From contig OZ004588.1 in assembly GCA_963924555.1 (NCBI GenBank), positions 5,918,205 to 5,982,204 of the forward strand: a stretch of DNA of 64,000 bases. The letters run 5' to 3'. The DNA is from Crambe crambe (lineage: Eukaryota; Porifera; Demospongiae; Poecilosclerida; Crambeidae). Positions 1-12,427 of this stretch are shown one piece after another. Made by a program: the position numbers and the translations under genes. The notes below the pieces were generated by a model that made no database searches, was not told where the DNA came from, and saw only the letters and a program-made list of their open reading frames with translations. How positions within the stretch are numbered: position 1 is the first letter of the stretch; every line of letters begins with the position of its first letter.

Positions 1-417
1 TTTCGCTCCTTTTCTCATATAATAACTGGAACTCAAAACCACTATAAGACTGTCCGTTCTGCCATAGTTGCACACATGCCAAGTATTGAGCCTTATATAC
101 AAGGTAGTGGCATCCGTAGTGTAGCCGAGTACATTAGGACAAGTAATATGGAAAAAGCAGGCACTTGGGGTACTGATATCGAAATTTTAACTTTGGTACA
201 TTTACTAAATACTCCAGTGTATGCATACATGGATGATATTAAGCAATGGCAACACTTTACACCCGGGAATATAGATCCCACATTGGATAATGATATAACT
301 CAGACGGCCATGTATCTCACACATTATGATAGACACTTTGAAGTAGTGCTGTCAACTGTGGCTGTAACTCCTCAAGTGGTGCATGGTACAAGGCGTAGTA
401 CAAGACGATGCCACTGA
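1..417 (+). CDS. OTU-domain cysteine protease-like protein, 3' part only
   Basis: The reading frame is open from the first base of the window to the TGA at 415-417, so the 5' part lies outside. The translation begins FRSFSHIITGTQNHY, which resembles the helix after the catalytic Cys of OTU deubiquitinases. It later has GTWGTDIEILTLVHLLNTPV and ends YLTHYDRHFEVVLS; the H-x-E-V segment is where OTU enzymes carry the catalytic His. The catalytic Asp-Gly-Asn-Cys motif would lie upstream and cannot be seen. OTU enzymes cleave ubiquitin chains. This compact type is also found inside large transposons such as some Helitrons and retroelements, so a mobile-element origin is possible. No other transposon domain is visible beside it. 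The family call is from motif recall; function is inferred. Confidence 0.65.
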   Translation, partial: FRSFSHIITGTQNHYKTVRSAIVAHMPSIEPYIQGSGIRSVAEYIRTSNMEKAGTWGTDIEILTLVHLLNTPVYAYMDDIKQWQHFTPGNIDPTLDNDITQTAMYLTHYDRHFEVVLSTVAVTPQVVHGTRRSTRRCH

Positions 418-1552
418 TATATTTCATTATAACTTACTGTACTGAATCTCTAAGTGTGTTTAAGAATGACACTGATTATTGCTATTGCAATAAACTTACA
501 AAATATCTCTAGATGTCTGTGTTTATGCAAACACCAGTGCAGCAATACCACATTTTGGCACTCCCACCTAGGTATACTATGTATACCACATTATAAGTAC
601 TGTGGAAAGAGATGAATAGCGATGCAGGGAGTGTCACATCCTTCACTTGACAGTGGAGGGTGAAGTCAAGTGACAGGTCACATGACGAGTTGGGACTGGC
701 TGGAAGTAGATAAGATGTGGTATTGCACTTAGAATGGCATTGTTGTGTTCTGGTGTGCACACTTACGTAATTTAGGCCAAACATGCCATTCACTTCCAGT
801 ATAATTAGGATGTTATTATGTCCCAACCTAAATGGCACCGCACTCTTTCCTTTAACAACAGTACTATAAACACAGACTTAAATAATACCTGCTAAGATTT
901 ATATTATTTGATTGCGTCATGCTGATGAGCTCCATATAGAGCGAAACAATATTGCTTCCTCTTGCAAAAGAGGGGCAATCCACCACTGAGGTGGTTGATT
1001 GTCCATGACTTATCAAATAATATAAGGTAATAAGGTTAAAAAAAATTCAATCCTATTCAATTAATTGTGTAGGGTGCTACTTATATAGGAATGTGTACAA
1101 TGTAGCTCTCTAGGTATGGTTCAAACCATGGCAGCTCCATATAATAATAGGAGGCCATATGCCAAGTGCCTACAATCCATTTGGACAAACATTAATGCTG
1201 TATCAAAAATAATAATAAAGGAGGACCATTCAAAAAGTAAATATCAGGTGTTAGTTAATTAGAAGTAAAGATTTCATAAAAAAAAAATCCTTTACTTCCA
1301 CTATTCTTGTAGTGGCCATGAAGAAATAAAGCTACTATACACGCGTTTGTACACATTATTATACATCCTATAATCGAAGTAGCACCCTACACATAATTAT
1401 TATGTAACATCCCATTCATGTCACTGGTATCAAAAATAACAGGTATAATTGCAACATTTAAACAACACCTGTCGTGTCTAGCTAGATTAATTAGATCATG
1501 TCACATGCGTACAATCTATGCATGTGCAGAATTCACATGTGCAAATAAAGTT
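418..1552. other. Spacer without a supported gene
   Basis: I see no coding exon that continues into a neighbour. The stretch has short imperfect inverted repeats near 540-700 (for example CTTCACTTGAC / GTCAAGTGAC) and a small perfect-looking hairpin around 990-1010 (CCACTGAGGTGG). A minus-strand open frame at 509-838 has no recognisable family and low-complexity composition. Confidence 0.4.
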
Positions 1553-3159
1553 ATGGATACCCGTGTGAGTTACTAAATAATTATATGTTTTACTAGCTAG
1601 CTAGCAAGACATAATAATTGGTGTTACAAGTTTCAGCTAACATTTCACTGCCTATAACTTTCATTTTCAGATCAATATAGAAGAATTATATGAGTTTGGT
1701 AAGAGAAAACTATCTAGATACAAAAAAAACATAGGCTAGCTACCTATTAACTGATAAGCTCTCCTAACTTAGCTACAGATAAAAGGTACTAGTAGTACTG
1801 TCAGTGCAGAGCTAGTGATAATTATTATTATCCTTTCATTATTCTTTCAATTTGAAGATGACCTCCTGATGGATCACCATCGGAACAATGCTGGTATGCT
1901 GAGCTATCTACAATATGTGTACTGTACAGCTATCATAATAACTTGGTTATCTTTGCATTGGGGATTGGGTGCTTACCCGTATGGATCTAAGTAATGTTGC
2001 AGTAGCTGTAGTGGTCTGCAAGATGTACCCTATACTTAATGCAAACATGCATGTCAATTAGTATAGACAGGATAATCAAAGCAACTATAACAGGATAATT
2101 ATGTGAGGGTCTACTGTATATGAACTAATGCATGCTATTCTATTGATAACATTTAATGATTTTAACTCTCACAGGTGATAATAATATAGAACCAATGATA
2201 ATAGGTAAGTCTGTGCAAAAAATTAATTTCATGCCATTAACTGCTATCACAAAAAAATTTGCATTACTATAACTGTGTGAAAATGTGCAAGTTAGATTGT
2301 TGATGTGGGGGAGGGGGGAATTGAAAGAGGTGTGAGGGGAAGAGGGGGTTATTTAACTAAAAAACTCTATCAATGACTACAACTTCACGTCAATTGCAGG
2401 GTACCCAGGAGGTGGAGTGGAAGGAGGGATGGGAAGAGGAGGAGGAGGAGTAGGGGTGATGGGAAGAGGAGGAGGAGGAATTGAAAGGGGAAGAGGTGGA
2501 GGGGTGGAAGGAGGGGTAGGAAGAGGAGGAGGACCAGAAGGGGGAAGAGGAGGAGGAGTAGAAGGGGGAAGAGGAGGAGGAGCAGAAGTGGGAAGAGGAG
2601 GAGGAGGAGGAGGAATTGAAAGGGGAAGAGGTGGAGGGGTAGGAAGAGGAGGAGGACCAGAAGGGGGAAGAGGAGGAGGAGTAGAAGGGGGAAGAGGAGG
2701 AGGAGCAGAAGGGGGAAGAGGAGGAGGAGCAGAAGGGGGAAGAGGAGGAGGAGTAGAAGGGGGAAGAGGAGGAGGAGCAGAAGGGGGAAGAGGAGGAGGA
2801 GCAGAAGGGGGAAGAGGAGGAGGAGCAGGAAGGGGAAGAGGACGAGGAGAAGAAAGGGGAAGAGGAGAAAGAGGAAGAGGAAGAAGAGGAGGTGGAACAG
2901 AAAGGGGAAGAGGAGGAAGAGGAAGAAGAGGAGGTGGAACAGAAAGGGGAGGAAGAGGAAGGAGGGGTGGAAGGAGGAATCCTTATTATACATTCAAATG
3001 TAAGTTATGATGTATACACTGTACATTGAATAATTATTTCATAACAATTATTTTCATATGTGCAGTCTATGGAAGTAAAATAAACATTTATAAATGTAAG
3101 TTGCAAGTCATGATTGAGTCATTATTATGATATCCTGGTAATACATCTTCATTGCAGAA
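1553..3159 (+). CDS. Candidate mini-exon gene for a Gly/Arg/Glu-rich (GRG/RGG) repeat protein
   Basis: I infer seven exons: 1553-1564, 1671-1698, 1858-1893, 2175-2204, 2400-2999, 3066-3095, 3158-3159. Every intron is GT-AG. After the first junction (phase 0) all junctions are phase 1, and the exon lengths (28, 36, 30, 600, 30) keep one frame. The last junction creates the stop itself (T + AA). The predicted protein is 245 aa: an acidic start (MDTRINIEELYEFG, then DDLLMDHHRNN), about 200 residues of G-G-R-G-G-G-[A/V]-E repeats that become more Arg-rich (GRGRGEERGRG), then NPYYTF and a short Tyr/Lys tail. No signal peptide is visible. RGG/GRG regions commonly bind RNA and are methylated on Arg. 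The frame logic is seen in the sequence. The start codon is the weakest part, and the whole call could fail if the purine repeat is simply a minisatellite. Confidence 0.5.
2403..2960. repeat. Purine-only 24-bp minisatellite
   Basis: One strand is almost entirely G and A for about 550 bases. A 24-bp unit (GGAGGAGGAGCAGAAGGGGG plus AAGA) recurs about ten times in the centre, with degenerate 12-15-bp versions on both sides. It makes up the long exon of the candidate gene above. Such purine tracts can form triplex or quadruplex structures. The opposite strand also reads open as a Leu/Pro/Phe-rich frame, which I treat as a by-product. Confidence 0.85.
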
Positions 3160-3356
3160 CAAAAAGACCTATATAGTAATTATAAAATTAATAATTATAA
3201 TAAATTTTAATAATTGAATTACAAAATACATGCGCATAATTATCTTGCTCGTGTAGCTAGCCATGCGTATAGCTAGCTTAGATTCAACGAGGGTTTATCT
3301 GCCTAACTTCAACACTAAAAAGCTACTGTTCAAAGAAAAAAGACCAGGAACAAGTA

Positions 3357-3665
3357 AGGGAAAAAACATTTCTGTGAAATGAAAAAAGATGTAGGGATGA
3401 CCACTGCTCAAAAAAGTAAAGAAACAAGGGTAGGTACGAAGAATGGAAATGGGATCAATCTTTGTTCTGTATATCAAGCGAACAATCCCTACATATACGC
3501 CAGGTAGCTTCAGATAATAGTGTGTATGTGTAGGGATTGTTGGCTGGATATACAGAACAAAGATTGATCCCATTTCCATTCTTCGTACCTACCCTTGTTT
3601 CTTTACTTTTTTGAGCAGTGGTCATCCCTACATCTTTTTTCATTTCACAGAAATGTTTTTTCCCT
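3357..3665. mobile_element. Foldback MITE, TA target duplication (copy 1)
   Basis: The element is a near-perfect hairpin of about 309 bp. It starts AGGGAAAAAACATTTCTG and ends with the reverse complement. The arms are over 130 bp each and flank a loop of roughly 30 bases around 3500-3530. Direct TA dinucleotides at 3355-3356 and 3666-3667 fit Tc1/mariner-type insertion. A second copy lies at 25018-25316. The sequence AGACCAGGAACAAG left of this copy matches the inverted right flank of copy 2, so the true family end may be longer than the TA-bounded core. Confidence 0.85.
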
Positions 3666-4008
3666 TACTTGTATATACATGAGATACAGTAACATTATTT
3701 AACAACCATTTTCAGTGTCAATTTTACTTCACCTATTATTATTTGCAATAAATTCAGTGTATTGATTGCAATTATACAGCATAATTGCTGTTAATATTCT
3801 CAGCTAGCTGCATATGAAAAAACTATGTAAAACATCTCTAGATAATAGCTTAAAAATTCATATCAAAAGACATCCAACGCTTCGGCCTTCCTCAAGAATA
3901 CAATTACAAAACTGAAAAAAACAGATGACTTACTTAGTCTGATGATGTAATGCATGATGCGTGACTGGTTCTGACCGGTTCAGGACGAAAAAAACCCTAA
4001 AGCTAGTA

Positions 4009-4133
4009 CAGTGGATTGCAGGTTGGTAGCAAGGTCACATGGACCAATCAGATTCATGCTGACATCATTGCCTGCAAATCTGATTGGTCCATGTGACCTC
4101 GGTGGCTGAAGTATTAGTATCTGCAATCCACTG
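4009..4133. mobile_element. Small foldback element, TA-flanked
   Basis: A 125-bp element with inverted ends CAGTGGATTGCAG / CTGCAATCCACTG bounded by TA on both sides (4007-4008, 4134-4135). An inner inverted pair (GGTCACATGGACCAATCAGA and its complement) makes it a strong hairpin. It carries no coding capacity and lies just downstream of the STT3B stop codon, possibly in its 3' UTR. Confidence 0.75.
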
Positions 4134-4299
4134 TATCTAGAGAAGTTTTACATACAGCAAAATGACATACCTTGGTCTATAAATCCTCACTTATCCACGT
4201 GTGCCAAAAAGTATCACTTTCAAAACCTTTACGCAGTTGCTACACAGTTCTCGTTGTATAATAATAAACAATGACGTAATAATAATAATGATTCAGTTT

Positions 4300-7200
4300 C
4301 TAGTTATTCCTCTTGGAGGACTTTGCGTGGTGTCCTTGTCTGCCACTCTTGCCCGATTTCTTCTTTCCTTTGCTGACAGAGACCTTGTTTCTTATTGTCC
4401 CTCTCTTCTTATTCCTAGTCTGGAAATAGATAATAAACAAACAAACAAACAAACAAACAAATATCAATAAATAATCCTAGGTAAGAGCATAGTGAAGGGC
4501 ATTAGAGTGGAAAGCTCCCAGCTCTCCACTATAATTAATCGTACTGTTGTATACACAGTTAAAGTGACTGAAATTAATAGTGGATACAAGATTGAAATTT
4601 ATCAGAGGCCCTTAAAACAAACCCTGCTACGAATCTTAATTGCTATCCCCCCACGCACCTTTCTCGGAAAATATTTCCTCTTCTGTTTTATACCCCTGAG
4701 AGTTTTTTTCAATCTATCTCGGTTTTCGACATCCTTCACCCTATCAATGGAGAATTGATAATTATAATCCTAGAGAAATACTGCATTTTATGTGACAGTT
4801 CAACAATCACAAATCCTATTAACATTGCATTTATCATTTGTACCCACTCACCTGTATATCCTGACCAGCCAGTGTTCAGATGTGTAAGCCTCTTCCAGGT
4901 GCTTTAGCTTGATGTTTTTGTTGCCAATTTCAACGTTCCTAGTTCTATCGTAACCACTTGGTTGTCCATAGTTCTGAGGAAGAAAAGGAGAAGATGAGTA
5001 GGAACCAAAGGTTAACATTAACCACAGAGTTGAGAGTTAAAGACCTATATCCTACATTAATATACGTCCATCAGCCTATAGAGAGAGAGACAAGCAAGGT
5101 GCCAGAGAGAAAGCTGCCAGAGAAAGAAAAGCTAGCTAGAAGAGCATGCAATTTCAAACAGGGTGTGTGAATCATCATTAACTTAATTATTAACAAATTT
5201 ATCCCCCATTCAATGGCTAATGAGCCTGATCAAGAGGACACACAGAGATCATTACGGTTGGGAATAACAATTCATTCCCACGCCCTATTTCACTTTACCT
5301 GGACCTCTCCGAATCTGAAGTAGGCAAGCTTGTACATGAGACAGTTGAGTAGAGTGGAGGAGCCTGCAGAATCAACCCTGAACTCCCCTTGGGGAGTGAA
5401 GTAATTGGATTCCTACACGCACACAAAAAGAGACAGAATCACTTCCATAGTTGCCACAATTGCCAAATCCCATCCATAAGTAATCTTGCAACAGAATACT
5501 AAAACCAAAATTAATTTTTTTTACATAGCCTCCTTTCAAGTAGCACAACTCCAAAGTGAAGTCCTTTGATAAGAGGCTATTTTGGTTTTGCTGTGATCAC
5601 TGCAATCTACGCTATGAAAAGTGTACCAATTTCGAATCGAATTACCCCAGCCGGTTTTATCCTGTACTGTACCGTACCTTGATATCCTGTGGGTGCTCTC
5701 CTTCAGCAATCCGCACCATCCACAGAAACTTGTTAATATCGTCGCCGGAGTACCCAATCATCCCTCCGAATATGACCAGGACGTAGTTGACCCCCAGCAT
5801 CCTCATGATCTTGTAGGCCTTGTCCTCCGTGGAGGACATTGCCTTACCCACAAGGGCTATGTGACTGTTGTTCCAAGTATTATTGTCCACTAGTGTGGTT
5901 CGATTAGCCATTCCTGGAAGGGTACACATATCTATGTATTTATACTCATGGGTACAAATTTTATGTAGTAATCTTATGCAACCTTTGCGATTTCAAACAT
6001 AATTTATAATTTAGCAGTTACGAGGGAAAGCAGGAATAAATTATATTTCAAGCAGGAACAATAATTATCAGTTTTTATTTTATTTTGAACTGGCTTAATT
6101 TAGTACCTGCTTCTTTGAAAGGCTAGCTAAACAATGTTCCTTATCAATAGTCATGTACTATAGGTTCTTCATACGCATTTTACTATCTCTTTTGGAACTG
6201 TTCTCTACCATTAGCTATAGCTAGAACACATGTACACTACATTGATCAAAGCATATTTGAATTTCTACCAAAAATTCTACCCAACATGCATACATCTGTA
6301 TGAATAATATGTACCAGCTATCTGATAGCCATAATCCCACCAGGACATGACTCGAGCATGCTCAGGGGTATTCTGCCGCAGCCAAAAGTACGCCTCTCGG
6401 AAGTCATCAAGAATATTCCGTGAACTATACAAATAAGTTACAATCAAATAATTAAAATAGCCAAGACATAAATGGTATCTCATCTCAGGGATGAGGAAAT
6501 ATATGGAGAGATGTGTAGATCTTTAATAGGCAATTTATTAATTGTATGGGATGAAAATATAATATATGTCCTTGTTTCAGAGGTGAATTACAATGAAAGA
6601 GTTCTAATCAGAGAGAGGTCATAGGTCAATTAAAGAGAAAAGTTAGATATTCTGGACTTCATACTCAAATACTATACTGACCCATCTGGATTGGAGGAAG
6701 CCAGAACAACAGAGGGACTGGAGTAGGCGTTGCTTGTGACCCATGTGCAGTGGACAGCAAAGAGGACCATAAACATCATGAGGAGGAGGATCACTATGGA
6801 CCCCATGCTCGTTGTGCTTCCAATCTCTCCGCTCTGTTGGGCAGGGTCTACTGTAGTGGATGTGGTAGATGAAGACTTGGAACCTTTAGATTTTCCCTGC
6901 AAAGTGAAGAGATACGCAATAGCAAACCCTCCATTCCTTCCTAAGAAAATGTTAAAAGACAGTCAACACAAGGCTGCAGTTCGAGAAAATTGATGCCAAA
7001 AATCGATCGAGGCATGGCTGCTTAGTTTCTCTGTGTTCTAACAGAGCGTCTGGTTTTGCTTCAGTCATAGCGTAGAAAGTACAGTATGAAACTAAAGTTT
7101 TCGATTCTAGCATCTCTAATTATATTAATCATGTGCGCTAAGGTTCCTGTAGTAAACTACCTGTGCACTGATCAATGCTGTGCTTGCTTGTTTTGCAGTA

Positions 7201-10200
7201 TGCTGATCATGTAATATTTTTCTGTGCTTGCATCATTCATTTTGTTTTGTAGTATGCTGTCGTTAAGGTTACAAGTGTACATTGTCTATAGCATATAGAC
7301 CATACATTTACCACTTGGTGATTTCAGAATGGAATATGTAGAGTTACCCCTGAGATCAAACTACCTTTTTATTACGTGTCCCCAAAGCACCTACTCCATC
7401 TACTTCAGGCTCCCCACCTCCCTTTTAAGCCCAGCCCATACAGCAACTTTTAGATTGGGTAAAGGGTAATCAATCAATCTCTCCAGGTAGGTAATTACGT
7501 AAAGACATGAATGCAATGGTGCACCTTATCCTTTTCATAGAGGACTCGTCCTTCAGCTTTCTCCTTCTTCTTCTTTCCCTTGGTCTTACCACTGGTGCCG
7601 CCCCCTTGTGGAGAGAGGGCTCCACCCACTGTAGTGGGGGATGACTTTGCTTCAGTCTCTTCTTCTGTCTTCTTTGAGGAGTTCCCATTATCTACACGTT
7701 TCAATGTATAATTCTTGTGGTTTTACAAGCGTGAACCATCCTCTTTTGACTGAAAATGACAGTGTGGAAAATATTCACAAACAATCTGGATGAAGAAGTT
7801 GTGTTCTTATAAACAAATATTATTAGGGGCAATTATACTGGACAAGACTGCAGTTTGGCTGCCTGTGAAGCAGGTGTTTCAAATCAGTGCAAATTCAGTC
7901 CCATGCCATCAGATGTCAGATTTATTATTAGTCTGGCATAGCACTGCCCACCGACTTGAGTACGTGGTCTGGTGACATACAATACAACGAGTTGTGCCGT
8001 TTAGCAGGAAACCAGCTAAATCAATGAATATCGGTTAAATGACGTAAAATTACGCAAACACTTGGCACCTTTTCCTGTAAGTTCACACACTAAAATTGCA
8101 CCTGCCAATTAAATTAAGAATAACTATGACAACTGTGATGTCACTGGCTAATTATAATACCGCTTCCTACGACACTTCCTATTAGTAACGCGCATGCGCA
8201 ATAGAATCCACCAGCACAACTCGTTGTATTGTATGTCACCAGACCACCTAGTCAAGTAGGTGGGCGGTGCTATGCCAGACTAATTTATTATTGGCCCTGT
8301 ATAATACAGTGTAATTATTTCTAACTCTGACCTCCATTGGTCTGGGAGAAAACAGGCTTCATGTAGTTGTCAAGGGAACGAGAGATGGCGATGGCAGCCA
8401 GAATGCAGACAATTGGAGTCAGAGTCAACATCAGACGAACCATGACCCCAGCAAAATAAACTGCTGACACAGCATACAACACCACTGAGGAAATCAACAA
8501 CAATAAACAAAAAATAAACAAATATAAACAAACAAACAAACAAACAACCTCTGCATGTACTTATAAGGACATAAGGACATTTTTTAAGCATGCAAATTTA
8601 ATTCACCCATTACAGGGTTTTCCCCAGTGCAGTGCTTGAATACCACATTAAAGGATTTCGATATTCCTGTGCCTATTAAAATACATTGTTTTAACCACAT
8701 GAAAGAAAAATGGGCCCCATCAGAGTGGTGCCGCACCTCTCTAACACCCTTTGGGGAGAACCTTGCCATACCTCTCTGATCACCATTAAATACATGCAAA
8801 CCTAAGAATTTGTTTTAAAAATCTCTGCCAAGTGGGATTGAGTGCATGTCCATATTGATTTGGGAGTATGACTATCACTTACAAAACACCCTCTCATCGG
8901 TGAGGTTCTTCATGACAAACCACACCCCTGCTGGGAACACGCAAATAAGGATGTGCAGATCAAAGAAGAAGGACGTCCATGTAGTGGGTTGGTGCTCCGA
9001 TACACTGGCAATGATCGGAATGTGAATCTTGGCATAACTGGAGAATGGGAGATGGAGGAATAGTAGCACATGTACGTAAATATCATGGTCAAAATAGTTA
9101 CTGACTGACTAAAAATATGCAACTGTTATTGCATATCCACTTCTTTTACAATGTCAGATACAAGGTTCAAAGGTTAAAGTTTGCTAGGTGGAGAATAGCA
9201 ATGGACACTGACATAATGAAAGAGCCGGGAACTTTCCACCTATAGCTGTTAATACAGTGATTTTCAGAGCTCTTGGGAACCAACACTGCAACACATGAAG
9301 AATTAGCTAGCAAGCTCTGAAAACCACTGGAGGTTGTATGCGATAGAGACACTCACCCTGTGTCATAGAGAGAGTAGAACCTGCCACTCCAAGGAGCCAC
9401 ATAGCCAAGGTATGTCAGTGCAACTACTGCCACAAACACTATTCCAGCCCCTCCCACGGCTGCCGTATAAAACAACCTACGAAACTGTTTCCCTGTCAAG
9501 TGGGACTGCAGATACTTCAGAGCCCCGTAAATGTTCAGCAGAGCAAAGATCCCTGCAGCTGCCATGTGCTCGCTGGTTCTGATTGGTTGGAATCCGACGA
9601 AAGGAACTTGCATGGACATGACCAAACCCAGCAGGTAGAAGGTGGTATACGCCACATAGATCCTAGATTTTTCATGGATAAAAATTAATAACAGCATTGG
9701 ATTTTTGCTACTATCTGCTGTGGGGTTAGGACTACCATAATTTTAGTGGGACAGTAAAATTTGTTTTTTTTTTGAAAACTTGAATATTTAAATCCTGTAA
9801 AAATTTCCTAAGATCATACCAATTTTTTGGTGGAGAATATAATTTGGCATACTGGCAATTGAACCACCAAAGTTAACCGGCCATCTTAATACAAAAAAGG
9901 GATGAACTTAAAAAAGCATTATCAATATGCATGTGTTGGCGATCTTTTTTTGGATATCTAAAAGACCTCTATCACTACTAGATCTAATATCTGATTGACA
10001 GTTATAGATGTTGGTCTTTTACTCTGTGTCAGCTGTAATTTTAATAAAACAAGCCTATTGATTGAGTACTGCATTGATGATGGACAGTAATGGAGGGAAG
10101 TTACAGCTATATAGAACAAACTACTAATTACTGGTCAGGAAAAGTCATCTTTGACAGAAGTCCAATATAACTCGATTGATCTATTATCTATGGCTCAGGT

Positions 10201-10858
10201 AGAAATCATATCCTATTAGCATACAGCCAAATGCTTTGATGAAAGAAAAAAATCGTCCTTAACTTCTGTCCTGTTGGTTGGACTATCTCCACACCCAAGG
10301 TCATGAGTGATAGAGAGCTGAGATAATATAGAAGCTAAAAACGAATGGATTGATTTCCATCTATGACTGACTGCAACGGTGAGTGTGGTACACATGAGTA
10401 CCATATTACTACATAATGTACATGCATATATTACCGTCCAGCTGGACTCATTGTACGTACGAACCTGTGGGAGAAACGTCCCATGAGGAGAAGAGCGAAG
10501 ACATGCAGAGGGACCAGGTTGATGATGAAGACATATCCACCCCAAGCTGACACCTAATAAGGAAATAAGTTGACACCTAATAAGGAAATAAGCTGACACC
10601 TAATAAGGACGACAAGGAAACTTCATACTTCATAATAGAGAGGAAAGGGAGAAAGTGCAACGCAATGGATAGGTCAAGTGCTTGATATAAGTCAGGGGGT
10701 GGGAAAAATGAGAGAGAGGGGAGGGGAAGAGAGAGAAGGGAGGAGGAGAGGAGAGAAGGGAGGAGGAGAGGAGAGAAGGGAGGAGGAGGGGAAGAGAGAG
10801 AAGGGAGGAGGAGGGGAGGGACAGAGAGAGAGAATATTGTTCTGTACAGCTACCATGT

Positions 10859-10934
<76 letters not shown>

Positions 10935-12427
10935 GTTCTGTACAGCTACCATGTAAAAATAAGAGAGAGCTGCTGCAGTGCCCCAGAAGACCGATCCACT
11001 TTTCACTGCTTTCAGCCATAAAAAGTACGTGAACAGAAGAGCGAAGATGGCAATTCCCTCATTGTCATAGGAACCAGCCACAGACCTGGAGATGTAGCCT
11101 GGAACAATGGCGATGAAGCATGCAGCCAAGAGGCCAGCACGAGCATTCCAAACCTCCCTTGTCAGCAGAAAGGCAGCTATTGCAGTGAACCCACTGGAGG
11201 GAGGGGACACATGTATTATTACGGAGAGAAAGGATAAAGCAGTGGATGAAAAATGCATGGCATGGGGTGGATCCCGCAATGTGGACACCTTGAAGCCTCT
11301 AAAATATCACCCTGGACACTTCTCTACTCAGAACGCTTATTATTGGTCCTGACTTAATATTCCACTGTAATTATTGGAGGAATGGAAAGAAGGGACTAAA
11401 GGGTAGAAGATGATCAGGTGGAGGAGAGGCTTGATGTAAAAATGAAGGAGGAGGAAAGAGAAACAGGTGGTATTCCATATGCCAAATTTGGGAACATTTT
11501 ATTTCAAATTAAAACGAAACAGTTATTATAGTGGTTTTCAGTGTATACAATGGGTTGCATTTGACTCTTATGATGTCAGTCCTTTTCCAATTCATTACAG
11601 TCTTATTGAACTGACCTGAAAGTTGGAGCTAGGAACACACAGACATCTCGAATATGCACGGTAATGTGCAAGGAGTTGAGAATATGGTGGATGAGACCAG
11701 AAGTCACCATCAGGCCTGGATATACCTGGAACAACAAAGCAAAAATGTATGATTTCCCCCCAAGTGGAATAAATTTCCTGAAACAGTGGAACCTTTCAAT
11801 ATGAGGGTGTGAAAGAAAGAAAGAAAAACAAAAAAAACTTTTTTTCTATGTCCCCATGAAAATATCCATCTATGATACAAATAACTAGCAAACATTTCAA
11901 AAGTACTGGTCTCCGTATTGGAGCATTCACTTTTGAAATCAATACAAGAATCACAATAAAATAATTCACCGTTCCGCCTACAATCCTGCCAAGGGGGTAC
12001 CAGGCTCGGTCGTCAAACCAGTTCAAGAACTTGTAAAACCCGTTATTGGCCATATAATGAGTAGACCTATAATTGAACCTGAAACAATAAAATTTATTAT
12101 GCATGTTAATTTCTATTTTAAATGATACCCTCACAGATGTAATATTCTGCTCACATACCAGGGGTCGAATTCATGAATGATGGATTCAAATCTTATCACA
12201 GCAAATAAACGACTTGAAAAAGACACAATACAGGCTAATCCAAGGATCACTACGATGAGAAGAGATTGAGTCCCAGCTATTACGTCCAAGCCGCGCTGTT
12301 TATGTTCCTCCAGAAGCTTTGCTTTGTCTTGTACGCTTGCCGTAGACTCCTTGGTAGGTGCTGGTACCACTGTTTTCTCACTCTGGATCGACGTTTCAGG
12401 GTCAACCACTGCTGCAGCTGCAGCCAT
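4300..12427 (-). CDS. STT3B: STT3B catalytic subunit of oligosaccharyltransferase
   Basis: This ER membrane enzyme transfers the lipid-linked glycan to Asn in N-X-S/T sites. Sixteen exons join in frame to 866 aa: 12159-12427, 11970-12078, 11616-11725, 10950-11193, 10465-10553, 9357-9662, 8883-9037, 8332-8484, 7525-7691, 6682-6896, 6315-6424, 5678-5913, 5299-5412, 4852-4973, 4659-4740, 4300-4419. Visible motifs are HEFDPW (metal-site Asp, residue 88), [22 protein letters not shown] and the hallmark WWDYG at residues 634-638, followed by an [18 protein letters not shown] segment. The long charged N-terminus, the Lys-rich insert encoded by 7525-7691 and the basic Lys-rich tail point to STT3B rather than STT3A. 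Human STT3B is similar in length (about 826 aa). The start is the ATG at 12425-12427, followed by an Ala-rich leader. Several foldback repeats sit in its introns. It is divergent with SMARCE1. Confidence 0.97.
7921..8291. mobile_element. Foldback element inside STT3B intron 8
   Basis: The ends are long inverted repeats: GTCTGGCATAGCACTGCCCA at 7931 and its complement TGGGCGGTGCTATGCCAGAC ending at 8280, with pairing that continues through the GGTCTGGTGACATACAATAC segment on the left. The A/T-rich flank TTATTATTA is partly shared on both sides. There is no coding capacity. Confidence 0.7.
10555..10616. repeat. Three tandem copies covering an STT3B splice acceptor
   Basis: The string CACCTAATAAGGAAATAAG (with variants) occurs three times in a row, beginning within exon 5 at 10548-10553 and running into the upstream intron. 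Each copy carries a CTTATTAG-type acceptor on the minus strand, so alternative acceptors are possible. Only the exon-proximal one keeps the V-S-A-W frame. Confidence 0.6.
10700..10957. repeat. (AG)n microsatellite flanked by a duplicated splice-donor segment
   Basis: A pure AG run spans about 10862-10931, with a degenerate GGGAGGAGGAG region to its left. The 26-base string beginning ATTGTTCTGTACAGCTACCA occurs on both sides of the run (10835-10860 and 10932-10957). The right copy contains the 3' end and GT donor of STT3B exon 4; the left copy is a second, intronic version of the same donor. Confidence 0.85.

Noticed and set aside
2385-2993. Minus-strand Leu/Pro/Phe-rich open frame
   Set aside because: It is the complement of the purine minisatellite; any frame through such a repeat tends to stay open.
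4201-4470. Plus-strand frame near the left end of STT3B
   Set aside because: It is the shadow of the Lys-rich last exon of STT3B on the opposite strand.
10630-11019. Ser/Leu repeat frames over the (AG)n tract
   Set aside because: They arise from the microsatellite and STT3B intron sequence; the exon ends at the donor at 10949/10950.
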